Assembly: GCA_951812715.1 (NCBI GenBank)
Contig: OX638323.1
Span: forward strand, 1,674,001-1,738,000
Source: an uncultured Pseudohongiella sp.
Lineage (GTDB): Bacteria; Pseudomonadota; Gammaproteobacteria; Pseudomonadales; Pseudohongiellaceae
DNA: 64,000 nucleotides
Reading direction: 5' to 3'
The notes below the pieces were generated by a model. That model was not told where the DNA came from, made no database searches, and saw only the letters and a list, made by a program, of their open reading frames with translations. Numbering within the stretch: position 1 is the first letter of the stretch; every line of letters begins with the position of its first letter. A program made the position numbers and the translations under genes. Shown here in pieces: positions 19,001 to 28,038 of this stretch.

Positions 19001-20524
19001 ATGCCGGAACAGGAAAACGCAAATCGATCGCCGGAGCAGGCGGATGACAGCGCCGCCCGCGTACAGGCGCTGCCGCCGCTGGAATCTCATCGGCCGTCGC
19101 CTTGGTTGTGGCTGGGTCTGGCGCTATTGTTGATATTGGCCTTGCTGGTCATTTTTGTCCTGCCGGTTATCGTCTCCGATTACGAACTGCCTCTTGAGCG
19201 CCGAAGCGAACTGGTGGAACGGCCGGTTCCGGCGCCCGCCGCCCAGAGTCCCGAAGAGCTTTCTCCATTCGAAGAAGCGGTGCTGGCGCGGGAGCGCCAG
19301 CGGGCCCAGGATGTACTCGCTGTCATTCTGGATACCCAGTCCGAGTTGGAGGAATTGCAGGTGGAAGAATGGGCTGGCGAGGCTTATGACGCCGCGCTGC
19401 AAGCCGCGCGAACCGGCGATGAGTTTTACCGCGACCGGGAGTTCGAGCCGGCCAACGCGTCATACCAGGAGGCGGCGGAAATTCTCAACGGATTGCTGGA
19501 ATCCGTGCCGGCGCGACTGGAACAGTTTCTCGCGACGGCCGAGGAAGCGCTGCAGCAGGGCGATCCGTCTCGAGCCGAAGAAAACTTCAGCGCGGCGCTA
19601 CTGCTTGATTCGGGAAATCGCAGCGCGCTGTCTGGACTTGAGCGATCTGCAAACTTTGCAGAGTTTACCTTTCTGCTTGACAGCGCCGGTGAACTCGCAC
19701 GGCAAGGCAATCTGGAGCAGGCGCTGGCGACTTTTCGGGAAGCGGCGGCGCTGGATTCCGGCAACCGGGAAGTACAGGCCCGTATCGCCAGCGTATCGGA
19801 GCAGATCCGACAGGCAAATTTTTCCGCCACCATGTCCGCGGGCTTCGCCTTGCTGGATGGGGGCGATCCGGAGTCGGCCATCGCCGAGTTCGAACGCGCC
19901 GCTAGCCTCGGCGTGAACAATGAGCAGGTCCAGGCTGCAATCGAGCAGACCCGCAACCAGGTGGCGTCGGTCGAAATCGAGCGCCTGCGCGGCGGAATCG
20001 ACGGCGCCGAGCAGGCCGAACAATGGCAGCAGGCGGTCGAGGTCTATGATCTGGTGCTGGCCATCGACGCCAATGTCGTATTCGCGCTCAACGGCCGGGA
20101 CTACGCCGTCCGCCGCGCCATACTCGATAATCTGTTGACGGAGGCCATTGCCAATCCTCACGGTTTCAACGAAAACGAAGTCTACGCGGAAGCATTGGAC
20201 ATCTACTATACCGGGCGCTCGATCGAGAATCCCGGCCCAAGACTGAATGCACAGCTCGATGAACTTGAAAGTCTGCTGACCAGTTCGCAAATACCCGTTG
20301 ACGTGCAATTCGCATCGGATAACCTGACCAGCGTGACGATTCTGCGTGTCGCCGATCTCGGCGTTTTCGAGCGGACCAGATTCGCGCTGAAACCGGGCCG
20401 TTATATCGCTCTCGGCAGACGTATCGGCTATCGCGAAGTGCGGCAAGAATTCACTGTCGGCTTTGGCCAGACTCCTGAGCAAGTCATCGTGCAATGTGTG
20501 GAACGGCTGGGCGGCGGGCGCTGA
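19001..20524 (+). CDS. Membrane-anchored TPR protein
   Basis: The 507-residue protein has a short cytoplasmic N-terminus, one transmembrane helix (LALLLILALLVIFVLPVIV, about 36-56), a coiled region, then tetratricopeptide-type repeats from about 120 to 400 (for example LATAEEALQQGDPSRAEENF and AGELARQGNLEQALATFREA). The last 90 residues (VTILRVADLGVFERTRFALK then GRYIALGRRIGYREVRQEF) form a beta module that looks PEGA-like. The topology places the repeats in the periplasm. It overlaps no gene; the next start is 4 bases after its stop, so the two are coupled. Confidence 0.8.
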   Translation: MPEQENANRSPEQADDSAARVQALPPLESHRPSPWLWLGLALLLILALLVIFVLPVIVSDYELPLERRSELVERPVPAPAAQSPEELSPFEEAVLARERQRAQDVLAVILDTQSELEELQVEEWAGEAYDAALQAARTGDEFYRDREFEPANASYQEAAEILNGLLESVPARLEQFLATAEEALQQGDPSRAEENFSAALLLDSGNRSALSGLERSANFAEFTFLLDSAGELARQGNLEQALATFREAAALDSGNREVQARIASVSEQIRQANFSATMSAGFALLDGGDPESAIAEFERAASLGVNNEQVQAAIEQTRNQVASVEIERLRGGIDGAEQAEQWQQAVEVYDLVLAIDANVVFALNGRDYAVRRAILDNLLTEAIANPHGFNENEVYAEALDIYYTGRSIENPGPRLNAQLDELESLLTSSQIPVDVQFASDNLTSVTILRVADLGVFERTRFALKPGRYIALGRRIGYREVRQEFTVGFGQTPEQVIVQCVERLGGGR

Positions 20525-20528
20525 ACTC

Positions 20529-22598
20529 ATGCAACACAGTAACTCCGATTATGTCGAGCCGATAGTCCCGGTCGAATTTACGCCGCCCAAGGGCGATGGC
20601 CCGAGATTCGCCTTTCGCTGGCGCTGGCTATACAGCGCCATGGCGGCCTTCACCGCGTTGAGCGGATTCGCCGTCTGGTTCGTGCTGACCGCCAGGTCGG
20701 TCTACATAGAAGTGGAACCGCTCACCGCCGAGATCGAACTGGATGGTGGTTTACACTTCAAGATCGGCCCCCGCTATCTGCTTCGCAGCGGCGAATACGG
20801 ATTGCGGCTTAGCAACGAGGGTTATCACGACAGCGTTATTGTCCTGGTGGTCGACGAGGAAGCTTCACAAACCCGGCAATTGGTCATGAATCCCCTGCCC
20901 GGCCGGATTTCGGTCAGCGCCAGCGGCCTGAACGGAGCCCGAGTAAGTATTGGCGGCGCCGATATCGGCAATACCCCGATCACCGATGCCGCGATCGAAG
21001 CGGGTGACTATAAACTCGTGGTCAGCCTCGACCGCTACCGGGAATTCAGCCGCATGATCAGCGTTGCAGGCCGTGAAGTCGAACAGAATTTCGAAATCGA
21101 GCTGGAGCCCGCCTGGGCCGAGGTCAGCCTGACAAGCGAACCGCCGGGCGCCGAAGTGCTGGTAGACGGCGAACTGGCAGGGCATACCCCACTGGTCGCC
21201 GAGATCCTCGAAGGCAATCGCTCGCTGACCTTGAGATTGCCGCGACACAAAGTCTGGCAGGATCAGTTAGGCATTATTGCCGGTGAATCCCTGCGCTTGC
21301 CGGCGGTAACCCTGGAGCCCGCCGACGGACTGGTTTTCATACAGTCCAATCCCTCCGGCGCCAGCGTCACCGTAGGCGGGGAATTCAAGGGGCTGACTCC
21401 ACTGCAGGTTACCTTGCCGCCGGAGCGGCAGCACGAATTCACGTTGTTCCGGGAAGGCTATCACTCGAAGCGGACCAATCTGGAAATCCGCGCGGACCAG
21501 CAGCATGACCTGCAAATAGAGCTTGAGCCGGTGCTGGTCAGCGTGCGGGTTCAAGCGGAACCTGCCGACGCGCAACTATTCGTTAACGGCGATCTGGTCG
21601 GCCCGGCCAACCAGATCGTGGAACTGCTGGCGGCAGCCCAGACCGTAGAGATTCGCAGCAATGGTTACGTTCCTTACGCCACCGAGTTCATACCGCGTCC
21701 CGGACTTGACCAGATCATCCGCGCCAGCCTGAAATCACTCGAACAGGTTCGGCTCGAAAACATCAGCGTGGTTACCAGCGCCGCCGGCCAGACCATGAAG
21801 CTGTTCTTTCCCGAAGGCAGCACTTTCAGCATGGGTTCTTCGCGCCGGGAAGCGGGCCGCAGGCCGAACGAAACCTTGCGCGAAGTGAAACTCGAGCGGC
21901 CCTTCTACCTGGCGGAAACCGAAACCACCAACGAACAGTTCCGCCGCTTCGATCCGGACCACAGTTCGGGCACGACCGCGGGCATGACGCTGGATAACGG
22001 CAGCCAACCCGTGGTGCGCGTGTCGTGGCAGCAGGCCGCGCTGTTTTGCAACTGGCTCAGCGAACAGGATTCGCTACCCCCATTCTACGAAGTTTCCGGC
22101 GAGCAGGTCATCGGCTTCGATCCCAAGTCCCACGGCTACCGCCTGCCCACCGAAGCGGAATGGGCCTGGGCCGCGCGCGTGGACGGCAGCGGCAACAGTT
22201 TGCGTTATGCATGGGGCGAAAATTTGCCGCCGCCGGCGCGCGCCGGGAATTTCGCCGACCAGAGCGCTCGGTCTTTCCTGATTGAAGTACTGCGGGACTA
22301 TAACGATGGCCAACCCGTAACCGCGCCGGTCGCTTCGTTCAACCCGAATCTACGGGGACTGTACGACCTGGCCGGAAACGTTGCGGAATGGATGCACGAT
22401 TACTACGGCTCGGTGGGATTGAGCGGCTCGGCGCCGATTGATCCCATGGGGCCTGAAACCGGGGAGTCCCATACCATTCGCGGTTCGAGTTGGGCCCAGG
22501 CCTCGATCACCGAGATGCGGCTTTCCTACCGCGATTTCGGCGCCGAGCCTCGCTACGACATGGGTTTCCGGGTAGCGCGCTACCTGGAGGAGGAATAA
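20529..22598 (+). CDS. PEGA-repeat protein with FGE/sulfatase-modifying-like domain
   Basis: The 689-residue protein has one transmembrane helix (about 37-60), four or so PEGA-type beta repeats (for example SEPPGAEVLVDGELAGHTPL and SNPSGASVTVGGEFKGLTPL, residues 90-400) and a C-terminal formylglycine-generating-enzyme-like fold: FSMGSSRREAGR, HGYRLPTEAEWAWAAR, LAGNVAEWMHDYYG, IRGSSWAQA and DMGFRVAR. The paired active-site cysteines of true FGE are not apparent, so a binding or scaffold role is more likely than catalysis. I chose the ATG at 20529, just after the previous stop. Confidence 0.85.
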   Translation: MQHSNSDYVEPIVPVEFTPPKGDGPRFAFRWRWLYSAMAAFTALSGFAVWFVLTARSVYIEVEPLTAEIELDGGLHFKIGPRYLLRSGEYGLRLSNEGYHDSVIVLVVDEEASQTRQLVMNPLPGRISVSASGLNGARVSIGGADIGNTPITDAAIEAGDYKLVVSLDRYREFSRMISVAGREVEQNFEIELEPAWAEVSLTSEPPGAEVLVDGELAGHTPLVAEILEGNRSLTLRLPRHKVWQDQLGIIAGESLRLPAVTLEPADGLVFIQSNPSGASVTVGGEFKGLTPLQVTLPPERQHEFTLFREGYHSKRTNLEIRADQQHDLQIELEPVLVSVRVQAEPADAQLFVNGDLVGPANQIVELLAAAQTVEIRSNGYVPYATEFIPRPGLDQIIRASLKSLEQVRLENISVVTSAAGQTMKLFFPEGSTFSMGSSRREAGRRPNETLREVKLERPFYLAETETTNEQFRRFDPDHSSGTTAGMTLDNGSQPVVRVSWQQAALFCNWLSEQDSLPPFYEVSGEQVIGFDPKSHGYRLPTEAEWAWAARVDGSGNSLRYAWGENLPPPARAGNFADQSARSFLIEVLRDYNDGQPVTAPVASFNPNLRGLYDLAGNVAEWMHDYYGSVGLSGSAPIDPMGPETGESHTIRGSSWAQASITEMRLSYRDFGAEPRYDMGFRVARYLEEE

Positions 22599-22601
22599 GA
22601 C

Positions 22602-22871
22602 ATGCGAAATTGGCTGTTACGGTTGTTGCTCCCAGTTGCCCTGCTGACCGCCGGCGCAATTCAGGCCCAGGATCAGCAACAGGACGAGCAGGCCGCCGCG
22701 CAACGGCAGGAACAGGAACAGGAACAGGAACAGGAACAGTCAGAACAGACTGAAACGCAGGATGAAGAGTCCGTGGAAGAAGAGGCCGGGGAAGACGGTG
22801 AATTCGAACGCTTCATTCCCACCGAACAAGTCTCGCGCGACCTCGGCGTTTCATTCCCGGCGGATATTTGA
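22602..22871 (+). CDS. Small secreted acidic Glu/Gln-rich protein
   Basis: This 89-residue protein has a signal peptide (LLRLLLPVALLTAGAIQAQ) followed by a Gln/Glu-rich stretch partly coded by five perfect CAGGAA repeats (22707-22736), an acidic segment (EESVEEEAGEDGEFERF) and a short conserved-looking end (IPTEQVSRDLGVSFPADI). It lies 3 bases after the PEGA/FGE gene and is part of the same run. Function unknown; the conserved tail suggests a docking peptide. Confidence 0.65.
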   Translation: MRNWLLRLLLPVALLTAGAIQAQDQQQDEQAAAQRQEQEQEQEQEQSEQTETQDEESVEEEAGEDGEFERFIPTEQVSRDLGVSFPADI

Positions 22872-22965
22872 GGGTGGAGGCTAGCGTTTTCGAAACGCGG
22901 CCTCGAGCGCGGCCGGAACGATGCGGAGCTTTGCTACGCGACCGGGTAGAATTTTGAAAGAACAG
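22870..22965 (+). repeat. Partial interspersed repeat copy
   Basis: After the small acidic-protein gene lies GAGGCTAGCGTTTTCGAAAC, GCGGCCTCGAGCGCGGCCGG, AACGATGCGGAGCTTTGC and GACCGGGTAGAATTTTGAAA. These correspond to the palindromic core and right end of the copies at 14.3 and 18.9 kb; the hairpin head and the GAGCAAAAC module are absent. Confidence 0.65.
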
Positions 22966-22994
22966 ATACTTGGGCATGTGAAGGACAGGGAACC

Positions 22995-23810
22995 ATGAAA
23001 CAGGGGCTGCTTTACCAGACGCTCTACCAGTTGGCCGCGCTGATCACCGCGGTGATCATCGTACACGCGGTCTATGTGGCGATCATCCGGCCGAACGCGG
23101 AGTTCATTCAGGAGCAACAGGCTCAATTGCAGCAAAACGATCCGGACTATGTGCCGGAGCGCTCGGTATACATCATCTTGCGCAATGTCGAACAGGAAAC
23201 CTGCATCATTCTGTTTCTCTGGGCGCTGTCGATCATCGGCATGAAGACCGTGACCACCATGCGCGAGCGCGCGCTGCTGGACCGCACGCTGATACCGCTA
23301 TCGGAAGGCATGAGCATATTGCCGGAAGACGCCCGCAATTATTCCCGTCCGGTCCAGGCGCTGCCGGAAAAGGAACGTGACCGGCTGTTGCCGCGGGCGC
23401 TGCTTGCCGGCTTGCATCGATTTCAAACCACGCGCGACATCCAGGACGTTTCCAGCACGATCAAGGACGCTTGCGAAACCGAAGGCGATCGGATGGAGAC
23501 CGAACTCACTATCGTGCGCTATATCGCCTGGGCGATTCCTTCGATCGGATTCCTTGGCACGGTGCGCGGTATCGGCACGGCGCTAGGTCAGGCCTATCAG
23601 GCTGTCGCCGGCGATATCGTCGGCGTTACCGTAAGCCTCGGGGTGGCCTTCAACTCCACCTTCGTGGCGCTGGTGGTAAGCATCCTGCTGATGTTCCTGC
23701 TGCACCAATTGCAATTGCTGCAAGACCGGCTGGTGCTGGACTGCCAGAAGTATTGCGACGACCGCTTGATCCGGCGCTTGCAGGTGCCTGATCGGGAGCC
23801 CCATGCATGA
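22995..23810 (+). CDS. MotA/TolQ/ExbB-family proton channel protein
   Basis: The 271-residue protein has an N-terminal membrane helix (about 12-32), a second near 66-84, a cytoplasmic loop and a C-terminal hairpin with the family signature AIPSIGFLGTVRGIGTALG and VSLGVAFNSTFVALVVSILL (about 180-235). In ExbB, TolQ and MotA these helices form the pentameric proton channel around B-subunit dimers. No separate ExbD/TolR gene follows; instead two vWA proteins with ExbD-like N-terminal helices lie two and three genes downstream. The ATG follows a GGGA-type ribosome-binding site. It overlaps the next gene by 4 bases. Confidence 0.88.
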   Translation: MKQGLLYQTLYQLAALITAVIIVHAVYVAIIRPNAEFIQEQQAQLQQNDPDYVPERSVYIILRNVEQETCIILFLWALSIIGMKTVTTMRERALLDRTLIPLSEGMSILPEDARNYSRPVQALPEKERDRLLPRALLAGLHRFQTTRDIQDVSSTIKDACETEGDRMETELTIVRYIAWAIPSIGFLGTVRGIGTALGQAYQAVAGDIVGVTVSLGVAFNSTFVALVVSILLMFLLHQLQLLQDRLVLDCQKYCDDRLIRRLQVPDREPHA

Positions 23811-25135
23811 GCCTGAAAGTCGTCGAGTTGAACGATGTCTCGCTGCAGGTCGGCGATGGCGGCGGTATCGTCGCCGCCAGCCCCGGATTCGCCCTGCTGG
23901 AAGGCAAGGAGTTGCAGTTCGGCGAGGCCGCTGAACAGCAGCACCGAATCTATCCCGCCAGCAGTTACGACAAGTTCTGGCATGAATTGAACATGGACCC
24001 GCTGCACATTCGCGGCCGTATCCGTCACCATGCCGACCTCGCCTACAGCCAGTTGCTGGTGCTGGCGAAAGAGGCGGATATCGATGACGAAGCGCTGTTC
24101 GCGGTCCCCGGCCATTACAGCAGCCAACAGTTGGGGCTGCTGCTCGGCGTCGCTAGCCAATGTCCGTTTCGGGTCACCGGCATGGTGGACTCCGCGCTCG
24201 CTGCCGCGGCGGGAGCTTGCGGCGAGGAATGTATCGTGCACGCGGGCCTGCATCTGCATCAGGCGCTGTTGACTCGGCTGACCAGGAAAGACGGCGAACT
24301 CACCGTGGATAATGTTGTCCAGGTCCCGCAGCTCGGCCGACAGCAACTGCTCGATGCGCTGATGCGGATAGCCAACGACGCCTTCATTCGCCAATGCCGC
24401 TTCAATCCGCAACATGAAGCGGGCTCCGAACAGGAACTCTATTCCACGCTTGCCGCCTGGATCGGCGGCAACGCGAATGAACAGGGCAATCTGGTCATGG
24501 AATTGAAGGCTGGCGCCTTGACGCACACGGCCAAACTGCCGCGCGACCAATTGCTCGCCGGATTGAACAAGTGCTATGAACGGCTGTTGCGCTCGCTGCG
24601 CCCGCTCACCGAAACGCCGGGAGCCGGCATTCTGCTCGATCATCGGCTGGCGCGACTACCGGGAGCAGTCGCCGCCCTCGGCGGAGCGGGACCGCTGCGC
24701 GTCGCGCGTTCGGAAGCGGTGACCGAGACCTGCCTGCGTTTCCAGGAACTGGTCACCGGCGGCGAAGGCGTGCGCCGTATTTGCGCCCTGCCGGTTGCTG
24801 ACACTGTGCCGGATCGCGCGCGGACCCAGGTGGGGAGCGCGCCAACGCATGTGTTGTTCCGCAACCGCGCCCTGCCGGTTAATGATCTGCCCGTGGTCAA
24901 CAATGCGAACGGCAGCGGCGGGAATGTGCTGGCGCTGAACGTTCCCGGCCCCGCCGCGACTCTCGGCAGGATTCTGCTGCGGCAGTCCGAGGTCCTGCTG
25001 GACTGCGGCGAAATCGAGTTTCGGCTAAATGGCATGCCGGTGAAAGGGAAACAGCCGCTCAAGCTCGGCGACCGTATCCGGTTCCCCGAAGTTGCGGACG
25101 AATTGCTGATGATCGAGGTGAGCGATGGCCGCTAG
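23807..25135 (+). CDS. Divergent Hsp70/actin-fold protein
   Basis: The 442-residue protein follows the Hsp70 nucleotide-binding-domain layout in a degraded form: a first strand pair VELNDVSLQVGDGGG, a segment like the Hsp70 helper region (ALFAVPGHYSSQQLGLLLGV...PFRVTGMVDSALAAAAG, about 95-140), then CIVHAGLHLHQALLTRLTRK in place of the second phosphate loop, where the expected acidic and glycine residues are lost. A beta-rich tail (about 385-440, with LKLGDRIRF) is extra. It is probably cytoplasmic and may bind nucleotide weakly or only scaffold. It overlaps the proton-channel gene by 4 bases and the first vWA gene by 11. Confidence 0.65.
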   Translation: MSLKVVELNDVSLQVGDGGGIVAASPGFALLEGKELQFGEAAEQQHRIYPASSYDKFWHELNMDPLHIRGRIRHHADLAYSQLLVLAKEADIDDEALFAVPGHYSSQQLGLLLGVASQCPFRVTGMVDSALAAAAGACGEECIVHAGLHLHQALLTRLTRKDGELTVDNVVQVPQLGRQQLLDALMRIANDAFIRQCRFNPQHEAGSEQELYSTLAAWIGGNANEQGNLVMELKAGALTHTAKLPRDQLLAGLNKCYERLLRSLRPLTETPGAGILLDHRLARLPGAVAALGGAGPLRVARSEAVTETCLRFQELVTGGEGVRRICALPVADTVPDRARTQVGSAPTHVLFRNRALPVNDLPVVNNANGSGGNVLALNVPGPAATLGRILLRQSEVLLDCGEIEFRLNGMPVKGKQPLKLGDRIRFPEVADELLMIEVSDGR

Positions 25136-26228
25136 CGGTGGCAAGGGCAGGCGCGGCGTATCGCCATTGAGTCTGGCGTTTCTCGATGTCATGTTCTGCG
25201 GCTTCGGCGCGGTGATCCTGATCTTCCTGATTCTGGACCACACTTCAACCGTCTCGGTGGTGGAAAGCAGTCCCGACCTGGAAATCGAGCTCAATATGCT
25301 TGAGCGCGAAATTACCGAAGGCGTGGAAGGAAATCTCGAATTGCGCAATCTGCTGGCGGACTTGAGCGAAGAATACGAACTCGGCGAAGTAGAAGCCGAA
25401 GAATTGCGCGAACAGGTGGAAATGTTGCGGCGGGAACTCGAATTGCTCAACAACAGCGGCGCCGACAGCGATCAATTGCGCGATCGGCTGTTGTCGGACA
25501 TCGAATCCATGGAAACACAGATCGAGGAATTGCAGGCGCAGGAGTTCGAGCGGTCCGGCAACAACGTGCGCCAGTTTCTCGGCGACGGCAACCGGCAATA
25601 TCTATCCGGGATGTTTCTCGGCGGCCAGCGCATACTGATACTGGTCGACAGTTCCGCCAGCATGCTTGACGAAACCCTGGTCAACATCATTCGCACGCGC
25701 AATATGTCCGATGAGCGCAAGGTGCTGGCGCCCAAGTGGCGGCGGGTGCTGCGGGCGGCGGACTGGATCACCACGCAGGTTCCTGTAACCAGCCGCTACC
25801 AGATCTGGACTTTCAACACCGAGGTCGCCCCCGCGCTGCCGGGCGATCTCCAGGCCTGGCTGGAAGTCGCTGATCGCGACCGGCTTGAGGAGGCGGTGGA
25901 CAATCTGCGCGCGACAGTACCGCGGGACGGCACCAATCTCGAGCAGGTGTTCCGGCTTGCCGCTGGAATGTCTCCCCCGCCGGACAACATCTTTCTGATT
26001 ACGGACGGGCTGCCGACGGTGAATCGGCCAGGCCCCGCCAGCGGCCTGGTGACGCCGCGGGACCGGATCGAACTGTTCGAGGACGCAATCAACGAACTTC
26101 CGGGCGGCGTCCCGGTCAATACTATATTGATGCCGCTGGAAGGCGACCCCAGCGCTGCGGCTGCCTTCTGGCAACTGGCGATGGCTACCAGGGGATCCTT
26201 TCTGTCGCCATCGAAGGACTGGCCATGA
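25125..26228 (+). CDS. Membrane-anchored vWA protein, ExbD/MotB-like N-terminus (1)
   Basis: The 367-residue protein has a single N-terminal membrane helix with SLAFLDVMFCGFGAVILIFL (residues 16-35), in which Asp21 occupies the place of the proton-carrying Asp of ExbD, TolR and MotB. A long coiled coil (about 45-145, Glu/Leu-rich) follows, then a von Willebrand A domain from about 165 with a complete MIDAS-type DSSAS and a later ITDGLPT. The vWA domain would be periplasmic. The gene overlaps the Hsp70-like gene by 11 bases. I read it as a stator B-type subunit with a vWA domain in place of the peptidoglycan- or receptor-binding domain. Confidence 0.82.
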   Translation: MAASGGKGRRGVSPLSLAFLDVMFCGFGAVILIFLILDHTSTVSVVESSPDLEIELNMLEREITEGVEGNLELRNLLADLSEEYELGEVEAEELREQVEMLRRELELLNNSGADSDQLRDRLLSDIESMETQIEELQAQEFERSGNNVRQFLGDGNRQYLSGMFLGGQRILILVDSSASMLDETLVNIIRTRNMSDERKVLAPKWRRVLRAADWITTQVPVTSRYQIWTFNTEVAPALPGDLQAWLEVADRDRLEEAVDNLRATVPRDGTNLEQVFRLAAGMSPPPDNIFLITDGLPTVNRPGPASGLVTPRDRIELFEDAINELPGGVPVNTILMPLEGDPSAAAAFWQLAMATRGSFLSPSKDWP

Positions 26229-26236
26229 AGCCTGAT

Positions 26237-26370
26237 TATTCTCTGAACAATTCCTTCCCCGGGATTTTTCATTATCGAGAATCCAGAGCGTGGTTTTGTT
26301 TTGCCCATGAATTCAATGGCTTGCGCCACGAGATGGGGCGACACTTCCATGTGTCGCATGGAATGAGAGA
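26237..26370 (-). repeat. Interspersed repeat copy, inverted, between the vWA genes
   Basis: Read on the minus strand this segment gives GACACATGGAAGTGTCGC, GTGGCGCAAGCCATTGAATT, GGGCAAAACAAAACCACGC and GGAATTGTTCAGAGAAT, the same modules as the 14.2-kb copy but inverted. It fills the whole space between the two vWA genes. The REP-like palindrome is missing. Confidence 0.75.
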
Positions 26371-26373
26371 CCA

Positions 26374-27375
26374 ATGAGACGCAGAAGCCGGGAAGCGGAA
26401 CAATTCAGCATATCCTTTCTGGACGTGGCGTCCTGTGGTTTCGGCGCGATCATTATCTTGCTGATGATCACCAAGTCGGCCGCGCCCGCCACCGAGGATC
26501 TGACCGAAACCTTGCCTGCCGGGGTTATCCAGGAATTGACGCAACAACTGTTCGCGATTCGCTCGCAAACTACCGAACTGAGGCAAGAGTTGAACTCAAG
26601 CCAGGAACGCAATGCCAGCGTGGAGCAATTGATCGCCAGCCTGCGCAGTCAGCGGCAGGCCCTGGAAGGCGAATACGCGCTGGCCAGGGAACAGGGCGAC
26701 GAAACAACCGAGGAAATCGGCCAGTTGCTACTCGCGCGGCAATCGCTGACGCAAGAGATGCAGCGCCTTTACGCCAATACCGTGGCGCAGCAAAGCAGTT
26801 ATATCGGCGGCGTGCCCGTGGACAGCGAATACATCATTTTCGTGATCGACACTTCCGGCAGCATGTACGAAAACGCCTGGGGCAGAATGCTCGAAGTGAT
26901 CGAAGAAACGCTAGACGTTTATCCCGAGGTGAAGGGCATCCAGGTGATGAACGACATGGGCGACTATATGTTCGATTCCTTCCGCGGCCAATGGATTCCC
27001 GACACTCCAGTGCGCCGGCTGCAGATCCTTTCCACCTTGCGGTCCTGGGACCCATATAGCAACAGTAGCCCGGTGGAAGGCGTCACCGCGGCCATCGGTT
27101 CCTTTTATTCCCCCGACCGGAAAATCAGCGTTTATGTGCTGGGCGACGATTTTCAGCAAGGCGGATCGATCGAGCAAGTCCTGCGCACAATCGATCGGAT
27201 CAATGTGGAAGACGCCAATGGCGACCGGCTGGTGCGCATCCATGGCATCGGATTTCCGGTAATATTGAGTAGTTCCCCGCGATTTCAGCAAAGCGGCTAT
27301 CGCTACGCATCGCTGATGCGGGAGCTGACTCTGCGGAACGGTGGTACATTTGTAGGATTGAATGATTTCAGGTAA
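26374..27375 (+). CDS. Membrane-anchored vWA protein, ExbD/MotB-like N-terminus (2)
   Basis: The 333-residue protein has the same architecture as its neighbour: an N-terminal helix SISFLDVASCGFGAIIILLM (12-31, with Asp17), a coiled coil (about 45-135) and a vWA domain from about 150 with IIFVIDTSGSMYE. The two proteins share the FLDVxxCGFGA block but little else, so they are probably ancient paralogues and may form a heterodimer. The start follows a repeat copy; the ribosome-binding site (GAGA) is modest. Confidence 0.82.
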   Translation: MRRRSREAEQFSISFLDVASCGFGAIIILLMITKSAAPATEDLTETLPAGVIQELTQQLFAIRSQTTELRQELNSSQERNASVEQLIASLRSQRQALEGEYALAREQGDETTEEIGQLLLARQSLTQEMQRLYANTVAQQSSYIGGVPVDSEYIIFVIDTSGSMYENAWGRMLEVIEETLDVYPEVKGIQVMNDMGDYMFDSFRGQWIPDTPVRRLQILSTLRSWDPYSNSSPVEGVTAAIGSFYSPDRKISVYVLGDDFQQGGSIEQVLRTIDRINVEDANGDRLVRIHGIGFPVILSSSPRFQQSGYRYASLMRELTLRNGGTFVGLNDFR

Positions 27376-27410
27376 ACGATGAGAAAGCGCAACAGCGGAG
27401 AATCCGGAAA

Positions 27411-28019
27411 GTGAAAAATCCCGCCATATCGATCTGCGCAATACTGCTGCCGGCCTTGTTGTTGAGCGCCTGCGGCGCCAACAGCGTAGTAATCAGCGGC
27501 AGTTTTCCCGCGCCCAATATTGGCAAGCTGCCGATATCCCTGGCCGCGGTTTTCGACGGCAATTTGCAGGATTTCGCTTACACCGAATATAGCGAAACCG
27601 GCCAGGAGGAGTACTATATACAGAGTGGCCAGTCGCACATTCAGTTGTTCAACGCCATTTTGCCCGCGATGTTCGACCGCGTGGTGTTTGTTAACAGCCT
27701 GGAAGATGCGTCCGTCGCCGGTGTAGACGCCATTTTCGTGCCAAATATCGAGGAATTTCAATTGGCGCTGCCGGCAAAAACCCGGCTTGACGTCTATGAA
27801 GTGTGGATCAAGTACAACATGCGCCTGCTGACGGCCGAAGGCGATTATCTGGCTGACTGGGTGCTGACGTCTTACGGCAAGACACCGACGGAAACTTTTG
27901 TGACCACGGAAACCGCTATCAACGATGCAGCGATCGTGGCGCTGCGGGACCTGGCTTCGACATTCGCGCTAAGTTTCGCGCAAGTGCCGGAAATCAGCGA
28001 CTGGCTGGCGAACCGATGA
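27411..28019 (+). CDS. Putative lipoprotein of the vWA block (1)
   Basis: The 202-residue protein starts with GTG and has a lipoprotein signal ending LLSAC near residue 21. The remainder is an alpha/beta module with no named domain; VDAIFVPNIEEFQLALPAKT and YEVWIKYNMRLLTAEGDYLA resemble outer-membrane lipoproteins of the CsgG/GNA1162 type, but the match is only by general pattern. GGAG lies upstream of the GTG. It is followed by another lipoprotein gene after 19 bases. Confidence 0.72.
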   Translation: MKNPAISICAILLPALLLSACGANSVVISGSFPAPNIGKLPISLAAVFDGNLQDFAYTEYSETGQEEYYIQSGQSHIQLFNAILPAMFDRVVFVNSLEDASVAGVDAIFVPNIEEFQLALPAKTRLDVYEVWIKYNMRLLTAEGDYLADWVLTSYGKTPTETFVTTETAINDAAIVALRDLASTFALSFAQVPEISDWLANR

Positions 28020-28038
28020 GGCCAACGGAGAATATCCA

